Shown one piece after another: positions 9,216-16,064 of a stretch of DNA of 18,557 nucleotides; the first letter of the stretch is position 1; each line of letters starts with the position of its first letter. Below the pieces are notes generated by a model that was given only the letters and a program-made list of their open reading frames with translations, was not told where the DNA came from and made no database searches. The stretch is from positions 1 to 18,557 of the forward strand of contig CALMID010000222.1 in the NCBI GenBank assembly GCA_937863915.1, in the 5' to 3' direction. The stretch comes from an uncultured Pseudomonas sp. (GTDB lineage Bacteria; Pseudomonadota; Gammaproteobacteria; Pseudomonadales; Pseudomonadaceae). A program made the position numbers and the translations under genes.

Positions 9216-9241
9216 TTGACGGTGTGACTTGCGCCTATAAT
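9216..9241 (+). promoter_or_regulatory. Possible promoter for the acyltransferase gene (perfect TATAAT)
   Basis: A perfect TATAAT lies at 9236-9241. TTGACG at 9216-9221 is only 14 bases upstream, shorter than the usual 16-18. A 17-base spacing would use the poor hexamer CTGTTG (9213-9218). Transcription would start near 9248, giving a leader of about 60 bases. The region between the divergent CPXCG and acyltransferase genes (9171-9309) holds nothing else obvious. Confidence 0.4.
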
Positions 9242-9309
9242 CGGCGGTCAACTGATGCACCCGGCTGCCCCACAGAGGCGCCCTTCCTCCGGCATAACAT
9301 GAGAACCCG

Positions 9310-10464
9310 ATGGTCGATTTCGAATCCATCCGCCCCTACCGCGATGACGAAGTAGCCGCCGTACTGGACCGTCTGCTGGCCGACCCGGCCTTTCTGCAGA
9401 CCCTGCTGCGCTTTCGCTTTCCGCGCCTGGCCGGTCCGCTGGGCTGGCTGCTCAAACCTGTTATAGCCCATCGGCTACGCCGTGAAGTCGCCGGCATCAA
9501 CAGCGTCGATGCCCTGCAGGGCAAACTGGAGCCCTATGTCGACCGCGTCATCGAGCGCGCCAGCGACGGCATCAGCTACTCCGGCCTGGAACAGCTGCAA
9601 AGCGGCCGCCCCTACCTGTACATCGCCAACCACCGCGATATCGTGATGGACCCGGCCTTCGTCAACTATGCGCTGTACCATGCCGGTCAGCCGACGCCGC
9701 GCATCGCCATCGGCGACAACCTGCTGCAGAAGCCCTTCGTCGGCGACCTGATGCGCCTGAACAAGAGCTTCATCGTGCAACGCTCGGTCAGCGGACGGCG
9801 CGAAAAGCTCGCCGCGTATCAACTGCTCTCGGCCTACATCAACCACTCGATCCGCACCGATCAGCAGTCCGTGTGGATTGCCCAGGCCGAAGGCCGGGCC
9901 AAGGACGGCGACGACCGCACCGACTCGGCCATCCTCAAGATGTTCCATATGGCCAACAAGGAGCAGCCATTCGAGCAGGCCCTGGCCGAGCTGCACCTGA
10001 TTCCGGTATCGATCAGCTACGAATACGATCCCTGCGATCTGGCCAAGGCCCGCGAACTGCGCATTCGCGCCGAGACAGGCGACTACCAGAAGGCCGAAGG
10101 CGAGGACGACCTGAGCATCGCCCAGGGCATCACCGGCCACAAAGGCCGCGTGCACGTCAGCTTCGGCAGTGAAATCACCCAGCCCAGTGCCGATGCCAAG
10201 CAGCTGGCGCTGGCGGTGGATGCGCAGATTCTCGCCAACTACCGGCTATTCCCGGTGCACTACCTGGCCTATGCCCAGTGGGCGGAGCGCGACAACTCAC
10301 TGACAGTGCCCCGTGCCGAGGATTTGTTCAGCACCACCGAGCTGGCCACCGCTCAGCAGCAGTGGCAGCAGCGCCTGCAGGCCTGTCCGGCCGAGGACCA
10401 GCCCTACCTGATCGGCCAGTACGCCAGACCGGTCGCCAATCACTACCGGCTGCTTCAGGCCTGA
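9310..10464 (+). CDS. PlsC-type 1-acyl-glycerol-3-phosphate acyltransferase family protein
   Basis: This 384-residue protein is probably an inner-membrane-associated acyltransferase of phospholipid or related lipid synthesis. The catalytic block is YLYIANHRDIVMD (about 103-114). Here the His is followed by D at +6 (HX5D), or by the D at +2, rather than the textbook HX4D. Downstream are a GDNLLQKPFVGDLMRLNKSF segment (about 135-154) and an AEGRAKDGDDRTD block (about 193-205) that should bind the phosphate of the acceptor. The protein is longer than typical PlsC (~245), with an N-terminal helical extension of ~90 residues. The acyl acceptor is not certain. No strong ribosome site precedes ATG 9310, so the start is moderately supported. 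A bidirectional terminator follows. Confidence 0.85.
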   Translation: MVDFESIRPYRDDEVAAVLDRLLADPAFLQTLLRFRFPRLAGPLGWLLKPVIAHRLRREVAGINSVDALQGKLEPYVDRVIERASDGISYSGLEQLQSGRPYLYIANHRDIVMDPAFVNYALYHAGQPTPRIAIGDNLLQKPFVGDLMRLNKSFIVQRSVSGRREKLAAYQLLSAYINHSIRTDQQSVWIAQAEGRAKDGDDRTDSAILKMFHMANKEQPFEQALAELHLIPVSISYEYDPCDLAKARELRIRAETGDYQKAEGEDDLSIAQGITGHKGRVHVSFGSEITQPSADAKQLALAVDAQILANYRLFPVHYLAYAQWAERDNSLTVPRAEDLFSTTELATAQQQWQQRLQACPAEDQPYLIGQYARPVANHYRLLQA

Positions 10465-10503
10465 TGGCCAACCGGCCGCCTGAAACAGAGTGGCCTGAAA
10501 TGC

Positions 10504-10532
10504 AAAACGGCGAACCTGGGTTCGCCGTTTTT
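10504..10532. terminator. Bidirectional rho-independent terminator
   Basis: AAAACGGCGAA (10504-10514), loop CCTGGG, and TTCGCCGTTTT (10521-10531) form an 11-bp stem flanked by A and T runs. It serves the acyltransferase gene (plus) and the small membrane protein gene (minus), which converge here. Confidence 0.9.
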
Positions 10533-10549
10533 GCTTGCTGCGCTGATGC

Positions 10550-10834
10550 TCAGAGCTGGGTGCTGTACCAGGACAGGCACAGGGCGCCCGTCAGCACCGC
10601 CAGACCGAACCGGCTGAAGAACCGGTTGAGCTGAGTCGTCGCCTCGTCCAGCTCGCCGTCAGCCTCGATGTCTTCGAGAGCAACAGCCGCACTGAGGCGG
10701 GTCATAGCGCGCTGCTGACGCATGCGGGTGGCCAGCAACAGCCAGCTGCCGGCGATGGCAAAAAACAGCGCCAGACTGTTGAGCGCCTGCGCCGGATGGG
10801 CCAGACAGCTCAGATACAACGCCTGCAGCGACAT
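10550..10834 (-). CDS. Small two-helix membrane protein of unknown function
   Basis: This 94-residue protein has a hydrophobic segment at about 21-36 (SLALFFAIAGSWLLLA), a charged middle with several acidic residues (about 38-72), and a second hydrophobic segment at about 75-91. I recognise no family. ATG 10834 is chosen because GGAGG lies five bases upstream. An in-frame start nine codons earlier lacks a ribosome site. It stands alone between two terminating or convergent neighbours. The 136 bases between it and the LysE gene (10835-10970) contain only its leader and presumed promoter; I see no clear element there. Confidence 0.7.
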   Translation of the reverse strand: MSLQALYLSCLAHPAQALNSLALFFAIAGSWLLLATRMRQQRAMTRLSAAVALEDIEADGELDEATTQLNRFFSRFGLAVLTGALCLSWYSTQL

Positions 10835-10970
10835 CACAACCTCCACCGGGGCATCAAGCACCCTACCGTCACGACTGCATCACCGGCCTCAACCGGCGAC
10901 CTCTCAATGGCGGCGCAGTCTACCGATTCGCGCACAGGCTGTATGGCTATTCCGACGAACGCACGCGCCT

Positions 10971-11597
10971 TCAGCGCAGCTCGCTGAAGGCGATCTTGAT
11001 CCCGAGCAGCACCAGCACGCCCCCCATCAGCCGATCGAACCAATGCCCCAGCCGGGCAAAGCCACGACGAACGCGGTCATGGCTGAACAGCAGGGCCACC
11101 AGGGTGAACCACAGCGCCGTGGCCACGGCCAGATACAGGCCATAGCACGCCTGTACCGTCAGCGGCGTGTGCGGGTTGATCACCACGGTAAACAGCGAGA
11201 GGAAGAACAGCGTGGCCTTGGGGTTCAGACCATTGGTGACGAAACCGGCGACGAAGGAGGCCCGCGCGGTACGCAGCACCCCATCGGCCTGCGGCAACGC
11301 CAGCTCAGGCGCCGGCTGCGCCCGCAAGGCGCGGATGCCGATGTACACCAGATAGGCCGCCGCCAGGTACTTGAGCAGGTTGAACAGCAGTACCGACTGC
11401 GACACCAGAAGACCGATACCCAGCAGCGAGTAGGCCACGTGCAGGAGAATCCCCGTGCCCACGCCCCAGGCGGTAAACAGCCCGGCGCGCCGGCCGTGGG
11501 CGACACTCTCCTTGAGCACCACGGCAAAATCCGGCCCAGGACTGGCCACCGCCAGCAGGTGAATCAGGGCCACCGTGAGAAATTCCGCCCAGTACAT
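10971..11597 (-). CDS. LysE/RhtB-family amino-acid or metabolite exporter
   Basis: This is a 208-residue inner-membrane exporter with about six membrane segments, the usual length of the family. The signature ASPGPDF lies at residues 18-24, followed by GRRAGLFTAWGVGTGILLHV (about 35-54), and a NGLNPKATLFFLS motif sits mid-protein, all typical of LysE/RhtB. The exported substrate (often an amino acid such as lysine, homoserine or threonine) cannot be read from sequence. The start at 11597 has GGAGG eight bases upstream and fits the usual short N-terminus. The gene is divergent from the hydroxyacid dehydrogenase, with 76 bases between starts. Confidence 0.92.
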   Translation of the reverse strand: MYWAEFLTVALIHLLAVASPGPDFAVVLKESVAHGRRAGLFTAWGVGTGILLHVAYSLLGIGLLVSQSVLLFNLLKYLAAAYLVYIGIRALRAQPAPELALPQADGVLRTARASFVAGFVTNGLNPKATLFFLSLFTVVINPHTPLTVQACYGLYLAVATALWFTLVALLFSHDRVRRGFARLGHWFDRLMGGVLVLLGIKIAFSELR

Positions 11598-11617
11598 CGG
11601 CACCGCCTCCGCTCGCT

Positions 11618-11646
11618 TTGCTAGGCTGGCCACCTTACGCAATAAG
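11618..11646 (+). promoter_or_regulatory. Weak candidate promoter for the hydroxyacid dehydrogenase
   Basis: TTGCTA (11618-11623) and AATAAG (11641-11646) are 17 bases apart, each matching 4 of 6 consensus positions. Transcription would start near 11653, about 20 bases before the ATG. The space between the two divergent starts is only 76 bases, so both promoters must overlap here. Confidence 0.3.
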
Positions 11647-11673
11647 CGCCTCCCGCAACAGGTACAGCTACCC

Positions 11674-12642
11674 ATGAACAGTCGTCATGCCGTCTTTCTC
11701 GACTGCGCTTCTCTCGATCTGGGGGATCTCGATCTGAGCCCACTGCAACAGGCCTTCACCGGCCTGACCCAGCACGACGCCAGCCATGCCGGGCAGGTAG
11801 TCGAACGCCTGCAGGGCGCACAGGTGGCCATCAGCAACAAGGTGCCGCTGACTGCCGAAACCCTGGCGGCCCTGCCGGATCTGAAACTGATTCTGGTGGC
11901 CGCCACCGGCACCAACAATGTCGACCTGCCGGCCGCGCAGCGCCTCGGCATCACCGTGTGCAACAGCCAGGGCTACGGCACGCCCTCGGTCGCCCAGCAC
12001 ACGCTGATGCTCATGCTGGCCCTGGCCACCCGGCTGCCCGACTATCACCACGCCGTACAGTCCGGGCGCTGGCAGCAGGCCAGCCAGTTCTGCCTGCTGG
12101 ACTTCCCCATCAGCGAACTCAGCGGCAAGACTCTCGGTATTCTGGGCGCCGGAGAACTCGGCAGCGCCGTGGCGAGACTGGCCGAGGCCTTCGGCATGCG
12201 CGTGCTGCTGGGCCAACTCCCCGGACGGCCAGCACAGCCTGATCGCCTGCCACTGAGCGAGCTGCTGCCACAACTCGACGTGCTGTCCCTGCATTGCCCG
12301 CTGACACCGGTCACCGCACAACTGATCAACCGCCAGCACCTCGACCTGCTGCCGCGCCATGCCTGGCTGATCAACACCGCCCGCGGTGGCCTGCTCGACG
12401 AACAGGCCGTGGCCGATGCCCTGCGCGAAGGTCGGTTGGGCGCCGCCGCGCTGGATGTGCTGAGCGTCGAGCCACCCACGGCCGACAACCCGCTGCTGGC
12501 CGGTGACATTCCGAATCTGCTGATCACCCCGCACTCGGCCTGGGGCAGCCGCGAAGCCCGGCAGCGCATCGTCGGGCAACTGGCCGAAAACGCCACCGCC
12601 TTCTTCGCCGGGCAGCCGCGGCGGGTGGTCACGCCGGGCTGA
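11674..12642 (+). CDS. D-2-hydroxyacid dehydrogenase (glycerate dehydrogenase / hydroxypyruvate reductase-like)
   Basis: This 322-residue cytosolic NAD(P)-dependent oxidoreductase interconverts a 2-oxo acid and its D-2-hydroxy acid. The coenzyme-binding loop is GAGELG (158-163). The catalytic triad is Arg237 in NTARGG, Glu266 in SVEPP and His287 in TPHSAW. The N-terminal substrate domain carries the ATGTNNVD motif (about 78-84) that precedes the hinge. The opening and overall length resemble HprA-type glycerate dehydrogenases, but substrate choice is not certain. ATG 11674 is preferred to an in-frame start at 11575, which would run back through the divergent LysE start. The ribosome site is weak. 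RsmC follows after 35 bases. Confidence 0.9.
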   Translation: MNSRHAVFLDCASLDLGDLDLSPLQQAFTGLTQHDASHAGQVVERLQGAQVAISNKVPLTAETLAALPDLKLILVAATGTNNVDLPAAQRLGITVCNSQGYGTPSVAQHTLMLMLALATRLPDYHHAVQSGRWQQASQFCLLDFPISELSGKTLGILGAGELGSAVARLAEAFGMRVLLGQLPGRPAQPDRLPLSELLPQLDVLSLHCPLTPVTAQLINRQHLDLLPRHAWLINTARGGLLDEQAVADALREGRLGAAALDVLSVEPPTADNPLLAGDIPNLLITPHSAWGSREARQRIVGQLAENATAFFAGQPRRVVTPG

Positions 12643-12677
12643 TCCGGTTAGCCTTGTCGCCTTTTTCAGGAGCGCCC

Positions 12678-13676
12678 ATGGATCCGCGAAGCGAAGTGTT
12701 GCTGCGTCAGGCCGAACTGTTTCAGGGCCCGGTTTTGCTGGCCGGCTTGCCGGCCGACGATCTGCTCGGCCAGTTGCCCGACGCCCACGGCTGGAGCTGG
12801 CATGCCGGTGAGCAGGCCGGGCTTGAGCAGCGCTTTGCCGGGCGCAGCGAATTCGGCACCACAGCGCCGGCCTGGCCCTTTGCCAGCGCCGTGCTGTTCC
12901 TGCCGAAGTCCCGCGAACTCACGGATTACCTGCTCGACAGCCTGGCCGCGCGCCTGCCCGGCGCCCTGCTCTATCTGGTTGGTGAGAAACGCGCCGGCAT
13001 CGAGCGGGCCGCCAAGCAGCTGCAGCGTTTCGGCAAGCCACGCAAGCTCGACAGCGCCCGTCACTGCCAGCTGTGGCAGGTGCAGATCGACAACGCCCCC
13101 GCCGTACCTCAGCTGGAGAACCTGGCTGAGCGCATCAGCCTGCCGCTGAGCGATGGCCCGCTGGAAGTGATCACCCTGCCCGGCGTGTTCAGCCATGGTC
13201 GTCTGGACCGCGGCACTGCCCTGCTGCTGGAGCACCTCGACAATCTGCCCACGGGCCATCTGCTGGATTTCGGCTGCGGTGCCGGCGTCCTCGGCAGCGT
13301 GCTCAAGCGGCGCTATCCACAGAGCCGGCTGACCCTGCTGGATGTCGACGCCTTCGCTCTGGCGGCCAGCCGCCTGACCCTGGCCGCCAATGGCCTGGAG
13401 GCGGAGGTATTGGCCAGTGATGGCATTCACGGCGCCCCCGGCGAACTCAGCGCCATCATCAGCAATCCGCCGTTCCACAGCGGCGTGCACACCAGCTATG
13501 CCGCCAGCGAAACCCTGTTGCGCGAGGCGGCCCGCCACCTGCTGCCGGGCGGTGAGCTGCGCATCGTTGCCAACAGTTTCCTGCGCTACCCGCCGCTGAT
13601 CGAAGAACACCTGGGCGCCTGCCAGATCCTGGCCGAGGCCGAGGGCTTTCGCATCTACCGCGCGCGCCGGCGCTGA
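12678..13676 (+). CDS. rsmC: 16S rRNA (guanine1207-N2)-methyltransferase RsmC
   Basis: This is a 332-residue enzyme that transfers methyl from S-adenosylmethionine to N2 of G1207 in 16S rRNA of the small subunit. It has the two-domain layout of RsmC: an N-terminal degenerate methyltransferase-like half (about 1-165) and a catalytic C-terminal half. The latter has the SAM loop [10 protein letters not shown] (197-206) and the catalytic [10 protein letters not shown] (263-272), the NPPF form of motif IV used by base-N methyltransferases. Length fits the family (~340). ATG 12678 is chosen because AGGAG lies five bases upstream. An upstream GTG adds eight non-conserved residues. It follows the dehydrogenase by 35 bases and may be co-transcribed with it. 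Confidence 0.93.
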   Translation: MDPRSEVLLRQAELFQGPVLLAGLPADDLLGQLPDAHGWSWHAGEQAGLEQRFAGRSEFGTTAPAWPFASAVLFLPKSRELTDYLLDSLAARLPGALLYLVGEKRAGIERAAKQLQRFGKPRKLDSARHCQLWQVQIDNAPAVPQLENLAERISLPLSDGPLEVITLPGVFSHGRLDRGTALLLEHLDNLPTGHLLDFGCGAGVLGSVLKRRYPQSRLTLLDVDAFALAASRLTLAANGLEAEVLASDGIHGAPGELSAIISNPPFHSGVHTSYAASETLLREAARHLLPGGELRIVANSFLRYPPLIEEHLGACQILAEAEGFRIYRARRR

Positions 13677-13681
13677 GCGAC

Positions 13682-13710
13682 TTGCCAGGAGTAAGGCTCA
13701 AAGGCACAAT
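13682..13710 (+). promoter_or_regulatory. Probable sigma-70 promoter of the riboswitch transcript
   Basis: TTGCCA (13682-13687, 5 of 6) and CACAAT (13705-13710, 4 of 6) have an ideal 17-base spacer. Transcription would start near 13717, just at the 5' strand of the aptamer's closing stem. The promoter begins 6 bases after the rsmC stop, giving the GDT1-family gene its own regulated message. Confidence 0.55.
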
Positions 13711-13712
13711 GC

Positions 13713-13846
13713 GCGCGTCCTAGGGGAGTAGTCTCCCGTGAGCGCCCGCTCACCCGGCACGCGTCAACATACTTGCTCCACAGAGCATGGCGCCTGCGAC
13801 CTCCGGCCTGATCCAGGCCTGTGGTTTGACAAGACCTATGACACGC
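13713..13846 (+). promoter_or_regulatory. yybP-ykoY (manganese) riboswitch aptamer
   Basis: The leader of the GDT1-family gene carries the conserved blocks of this aptamer: TAGGGGAGTAG near 13721-13731, CGTCAACATACT near 13762-13772 and GACAAGACCTATG near 13828-13840. A closing stem P1 can be drawn as GTC-c-TAGG (13717-13724) with CCTA-t-GAC (13835-13842), extendable by GCG/CGC. Internal stems are GTGAGC/GCTCAC (13738-13753) and GGCCTG/CAGGCC (13805-13819). Members of the class bind Mn2+ between the two loop regions and activate genes for Mn export or related functions. The downstream gene belongs to exactly such a family. The assignment is by recognition of motifs, not by a covariance search. 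Confidence 0.88.
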
Positions 13847-13909
13847 ACACCTCACCCGGGGCGGGAAGGTAGTACGTGTCATAGCCAATCGTCGAACCCG
13901 CCCCTGAGG
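13836..13909 (+). promoter_or_regulatory. Expression platform: alternative hairpins over the aptamer P1 strand and ribosome site
   Basis: CTATGACACG (13836-13845), the 3' strand of P1, is perfectly complementary to CGTGTCATAG (13875-13884), so this 10-bp hairpin and P1 exclude each other. Separately, CCTCA plus GGGGCGGG (13850-13854 and 13858-13865) can pair with CCCGCCCCTGAGG (13897-13909), which covers most of the AGGA ribosome site (13907-13910) ahead of ATG 13918. No U tract follows either hairpin, so control is probably at translation. The sign of regulation is discussed in the findings. Confidence 0.65.
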
Positions 13910-13917
13910 AATCCCTG

Positions 13918-14499
13918 ATGCTCGAATCCTTCGCCGTCTCCACCGGTATCGTTGCGCTCGCCGAAATCGGCGACAAGACGCAATTGCTCGCGCTGGTTCT
14001 GGCCGCCCGCTTCCGCCGCCCCTGGCCGATCATCTGGGGCATCGTCATCGCCACCCTGGCCAACCACTTCGCCGCCGGCGCCGTCGGTCACTGGGTCGCC
14101 GGTCTGTTCAGCCAGACCACCCTCAGCTGGATTCTCGCCGCCAGCTTTGCCGCCGTGGCGGTCTGGACCCTGATCCCGGACAAGCTCGACGATGACGAGG
14201 AATCCAAGCTCAAGCGCTACGGACCGTTCGTCACCACCCTGATCGCCTTCTTCCTCGCCGAGATGGGCGACAAGACGCAGATCGCCACGGTCATGCTGGC
14301 GGCGCAATACCAGCAACTGACCATGGTCGTCGCCGGCACCACCCTGGGCATGCTGATCGCCAACGTGCCGGTGGTACTGGCCGGGCATTTCGCCGCCGAC
14401 CGCCTGCCCATGACGCTGATCCACCGTCTGGCCGCCCTGTGCTTTGCCGGCCTGGCGATCTACGCCGCCTGCCAGGCACTGGGTATCGTCGCCCTGTGA
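13918..14499 (+). CDS. GDT1/TMEM165 (UPF0016) family transporter, putative Mn2+ exporter
   Basis: This is a 193-residue inner-membrane protein with about six membrane segments in two homologous halves. Each half carries the family signature ExGDKT: EIGDKTQ at 16-22 and EMGDKTQ at 115-121, whose acidic residues form the cation site. A charged loop (about 88-101, rich in Asp, Glu and Lys) joins the halves and is probably cytosolic. Bacterial members with this layout export manganese (MneA/MntX types), and the Mn riboswitch leader here fits that role. The start has AGGA seven bases upstream, inside the riboswitch expression platform. A hairpin follows the stop. Confidence 0.93.
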   Translation: MLESFAVSTGIVALAEIGDKTQLLALVLAARFRRPWPIIWGIVIATLANHFAAGAVGHWVAGLFSQTTLSWILAASFAAVAVWTLIPDKLDDDEESKLKRYGPFVTTLIAFFLAEMGDKTQIATVMLAAQYQQLTMVVAGTTLGMLIANVPVVLAGHFAADRLPMTLIHRLAALCFAGLAIYAACQALGIVAL

Positions 14500-14505
14500 T
14501 GTGAC

Positions 14506-14534
14506 GCACCCGGGCAAAACCTTTGTCCGGGTGC
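14506..14534 (+). terminator. Stable hairpin after the GDT1-family gene, without a U tract
   Basis: GCACCCGG-g-CAAA (14506-14518) pairs with TTTG-t-CCGGGTGC (14522-14534) as a 13-bp stem including one G-T pair and a 3-base loop. It begins 7 bases after the stop. No T run follows, so it may protect the message 3' end or act with Rho rather than as a classic terminator. Confidence 0.5.
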
Positions 14535-14603
14535 ACTGCCACCAGACCGGGCTGCTAAGCTCTGCGTATCGAGTATTAATTCGTCCTCAGCAAGGAGCTG
14601 CAA

Positions 14604-15047
14604 ATGTCACTGGATGACATGAAACGTACCGTGCGCCAGCACATCGACCTGTCGTGGAACAAGGGCCGCCTGGCTCTGGCCGAACGCCTGCACAGCAAGG
14701 ATTTCCTCTACAAGAGCTCGTTCATGGGTCGCCCGCTGAACGGCAGCGACTACTGCGCAATGGTCGAGGAAATCCGCAGCGCCATGCCCGATCTGGAAGT
14801 GGTGATCGAGGAATGCCTGGCCGAAGGCAACAAGGTGGTCACCTGGAGCACCCTGATCGGCACGCTGGAAAAAGCAGCGATGGGCTACCCGGCCAGCGAC
14901 CGGGTACTGAGCATCTCGGCCATGGCCTTCTGGACGCTCAATTCGGTCGGCGAAATCCAGGAAATCTGCACCATGTTCGACATGGAGAGCTTCCGCAGCC
15001 AGCTGGGCCTGGAAACCCGCCCCTTCGCCGAGAAAGCCCTGCCCTGA
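14604..15047 (+). CDS. SnoaL-like (NTF2-fold) domain protein
   Basis: This is a 147-residue soluble protein with the SnoaL/ester-cyclase pattern: an N-terminal helix, a LSWNKGRLALAERLHSKDF segment (about 16-34), an IRSAMPDLEVVIEECLAEG segment (about 57-75), then KVVTWSTLIGTLEKA and a final beta-strand region ending in a short tail. The fold is used by polyketide cyclases and by many small enzymes or binding proteins. No catalytic residues can be assigned with confidence, and no secondary-metabolite genes are nearby. AAGGAG lies six bases before ATG 14604. The gene ends in tandem in-frame stops (TGA TAA). Upstream, 14535-14591 holds only a possible TATTAA (14574-14579) without a good -35. Confidence 0.75.
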   Translation: MSLDDMKRTVRQHIDLSWNKGRLALAERLHSKDFLYKSSFMGRPLNGSDYCAMVEEIRSAMPDLEVVIEECLAEGNKVVTWSTLIGTLEKAAMGYPASDRVLSISAMAFWTLNSVGEIQEICTMFDMESFRSQLGLETRPFAEKALP

Positions 15048-15053
15048 TAAACG

Positions 15054-15075
15054 CCCGGCAGTCTGCACTGCCGGG
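15054..15075. terminator. Bidirectional hairpin terminator between convergent genes
   Basis: CCCGGCAG (15054-15061), loop TCTGCA, and CTGCCGGG (15068-15075) form a perfect 8-bp GC-rich stem in the 34 bases between the SnoaL-like gene and the M48 gene. The T tract is minimal on either side. Confidence 0.65.
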
Positions 15076-15081
15076 TTACCC

Positions 15082-15891
15082 TCAGCGACGCGCCTGCTGA
15101 TACAGCGGCATCACCTTGGGGATGGCCGCCTGCAGCGCACTGATACGCGAGCTCGATGACGGATGCGTGCTCATGAACTCCGGCGGCGCGCCGGCGTTCG
15201 CCTGGGCCATCTTCTGCCACAGGCTGATCGCCGCATTCGGGTCGTAGCCGGCCCGCGCCGCCAGCTCAAGACCGATCAGATCGGCCTCGTTCTCGTTGCC
15301 ACGGCTGTTGGGCAGGGTCATCAGGTACTCGACCCCGACATTGGCCACCTGCATGGCATCGCCAAAACCCAGGGCACCGCCCAACTGAGTGGCCATCTGC
15401 ACGCCATAGGCCTTAGACATCGCCTCGCGACCATGCTCGCGCAGCGCATGGGCGATCTCGTGGCCCATCACCGCGGCGATTTCATCATCGCTCAACTTCA
15501 GCTTGTCGATCAGACCGCTGTAGAAAATGATCTTGCCGCCTGGACCACAGTTGGCATTCAACTCCGGGCTGTCGACCAGATTGACTTCCCACTGCCACTG
15601 CGCGGCATCGGCACGGAACACCGGCGCCTGGGCAATCAGGCGCTGGGCAATCGCATTCAGACGCCGACTATCGGCCGTGCCGCGCTCCAGCACACCCTCG
15701 CTGGCGGCCTTCTGCACCGTCTGCTGGTACGCCTGGGCGTACTGCTGGTTGACCTGTTCGGTGGACACCATGCTGAACATGTACTGCTTACGGTCGACCC
15801 CCACCGCGCCGCCCTGGGTGGTATTCACCGCCTGGCAGGCGCTCAGGCCGGCCAGCGACGTCACCAGTACCACACGCCACACACCACTCAT
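15082..15891 (-). CDS. M48-family metalloprotease, lipoprotein
   Basis: This is a 269-residue zinc protease probably tethered to a membrane on the periplasmic side, of the LoiP/YcaL-like kind that works in envelope quality control. A lipoprotein signal occupies residues 1-18, with lipobox LSAC and lipidation at Cys19. Gln at +2 suggests outer-membrane sorting. The catalytic HEIAH lies at 144-148. The third zinc ligand is Glu200 in the SRGNENEAD block (196-204), and a STHP motif is at 241-244. ATG 15891 is chosen because AAGGAG lies seven bases upstream and the lipobox is then at the right depth. An upstream in-frame start (15951) would bury the signal peptide. It is divergent from the chemoreceptor gene. 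Confidence 0.93.
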   Translation of the reverse strand: MSGVWRVVLVTSLAGLSACQAVNTTQGGAVGVDRKQYMFSMVSTEQVNQQYAQAYQQTVQKAASEGVLERGTADSRRLNAIAQRLIAQAPVFRADAAQWQWEVNLVDSPELNANCGPGGKIIFYSGLIDKLKLSDDEIAAVMGHEIAHALREHGREAMSKAYGVQMATQLGGALGFGDAMQVANVGVEYLMTLPNSRGNENEADLIGLELAARAGYDPNAAISLWQKMAQANAGAPPEFMSTHPSSSSRISALQAAIPKVMPLYQQARR

Positions 15892-15922
15892 TGCATCACT
15901 CCTTGGCCACATGAGGGCGGCC

Positions 15923-15951
15923 ATCCTAGGCAACCGTGCAAACACCAGCAA
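15923..15951 (-). promoter_or_regulatory. Candidate sigma-70 promoter of the M48 protease gene
   Basis: On the minus strand TTGCTG (15951-15946) and TAGGAT (15928-15923) are spaced 17 bases apart. The -10 matches 4 of 6 and the -35 only its TTG. Transcription would start near 15916, about 25 bases before the ATG. Confidence 0.35.
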
Positions 15952-15999
15952 GCTCGGCTTGCGTGTGGCACGTTCTGCATCTTTGCTAAGTAAAGAAAT

Positions 16000-16027
16000 T
16001 AAGGAAATTTGCCACCCTGGCCGATAT
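16000..16027 (+). promoter_or_regulatory. Probable FliA (sigma-28) flagellar-class promoter of the chemoreceptor gene
   Basis: GCCGATAT (16020-16027) matches the FliA -10 consensus GCCGATAA at 7 of 8 positions. TAAG (16000-16003) stands for the -35 TAAA with a spacer of 16, one base longer than usual. The element lies about 38 bases before ATG 16065. The immediate setting is relatively AT-rich compared with the rest of the window, as expected for a promoter. Confidence 0.55.
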
Positions 16028-16064
16028 CACGGAAACAGGCCTATCTGCGACTTGCGGAGTCATC

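Noticed and set aside
9216..9241. TTGACG plus TATAAT as a strong consensus promoter
   Set aside because: The hexamers are good but only 14 bases apart, too close for a normal sigma-70 promoter. It is kept only as a possible promoter.
10856..10910. Small inverted repeat (CCGG...CCGG) before the small membrane protein gene
   Set aside because: The stem is only 4-5 bp in GC-rich DNA, which is expected by chance.
10722..11624. A 300-codon plus-strand open frame
   Set aside because: It runs opposite the LysE exporter and through the leader of the small membrane protein. It is rich in Gln, Arg and His with no domain, while the minus-strand frames have ribosome sites and family motifs.
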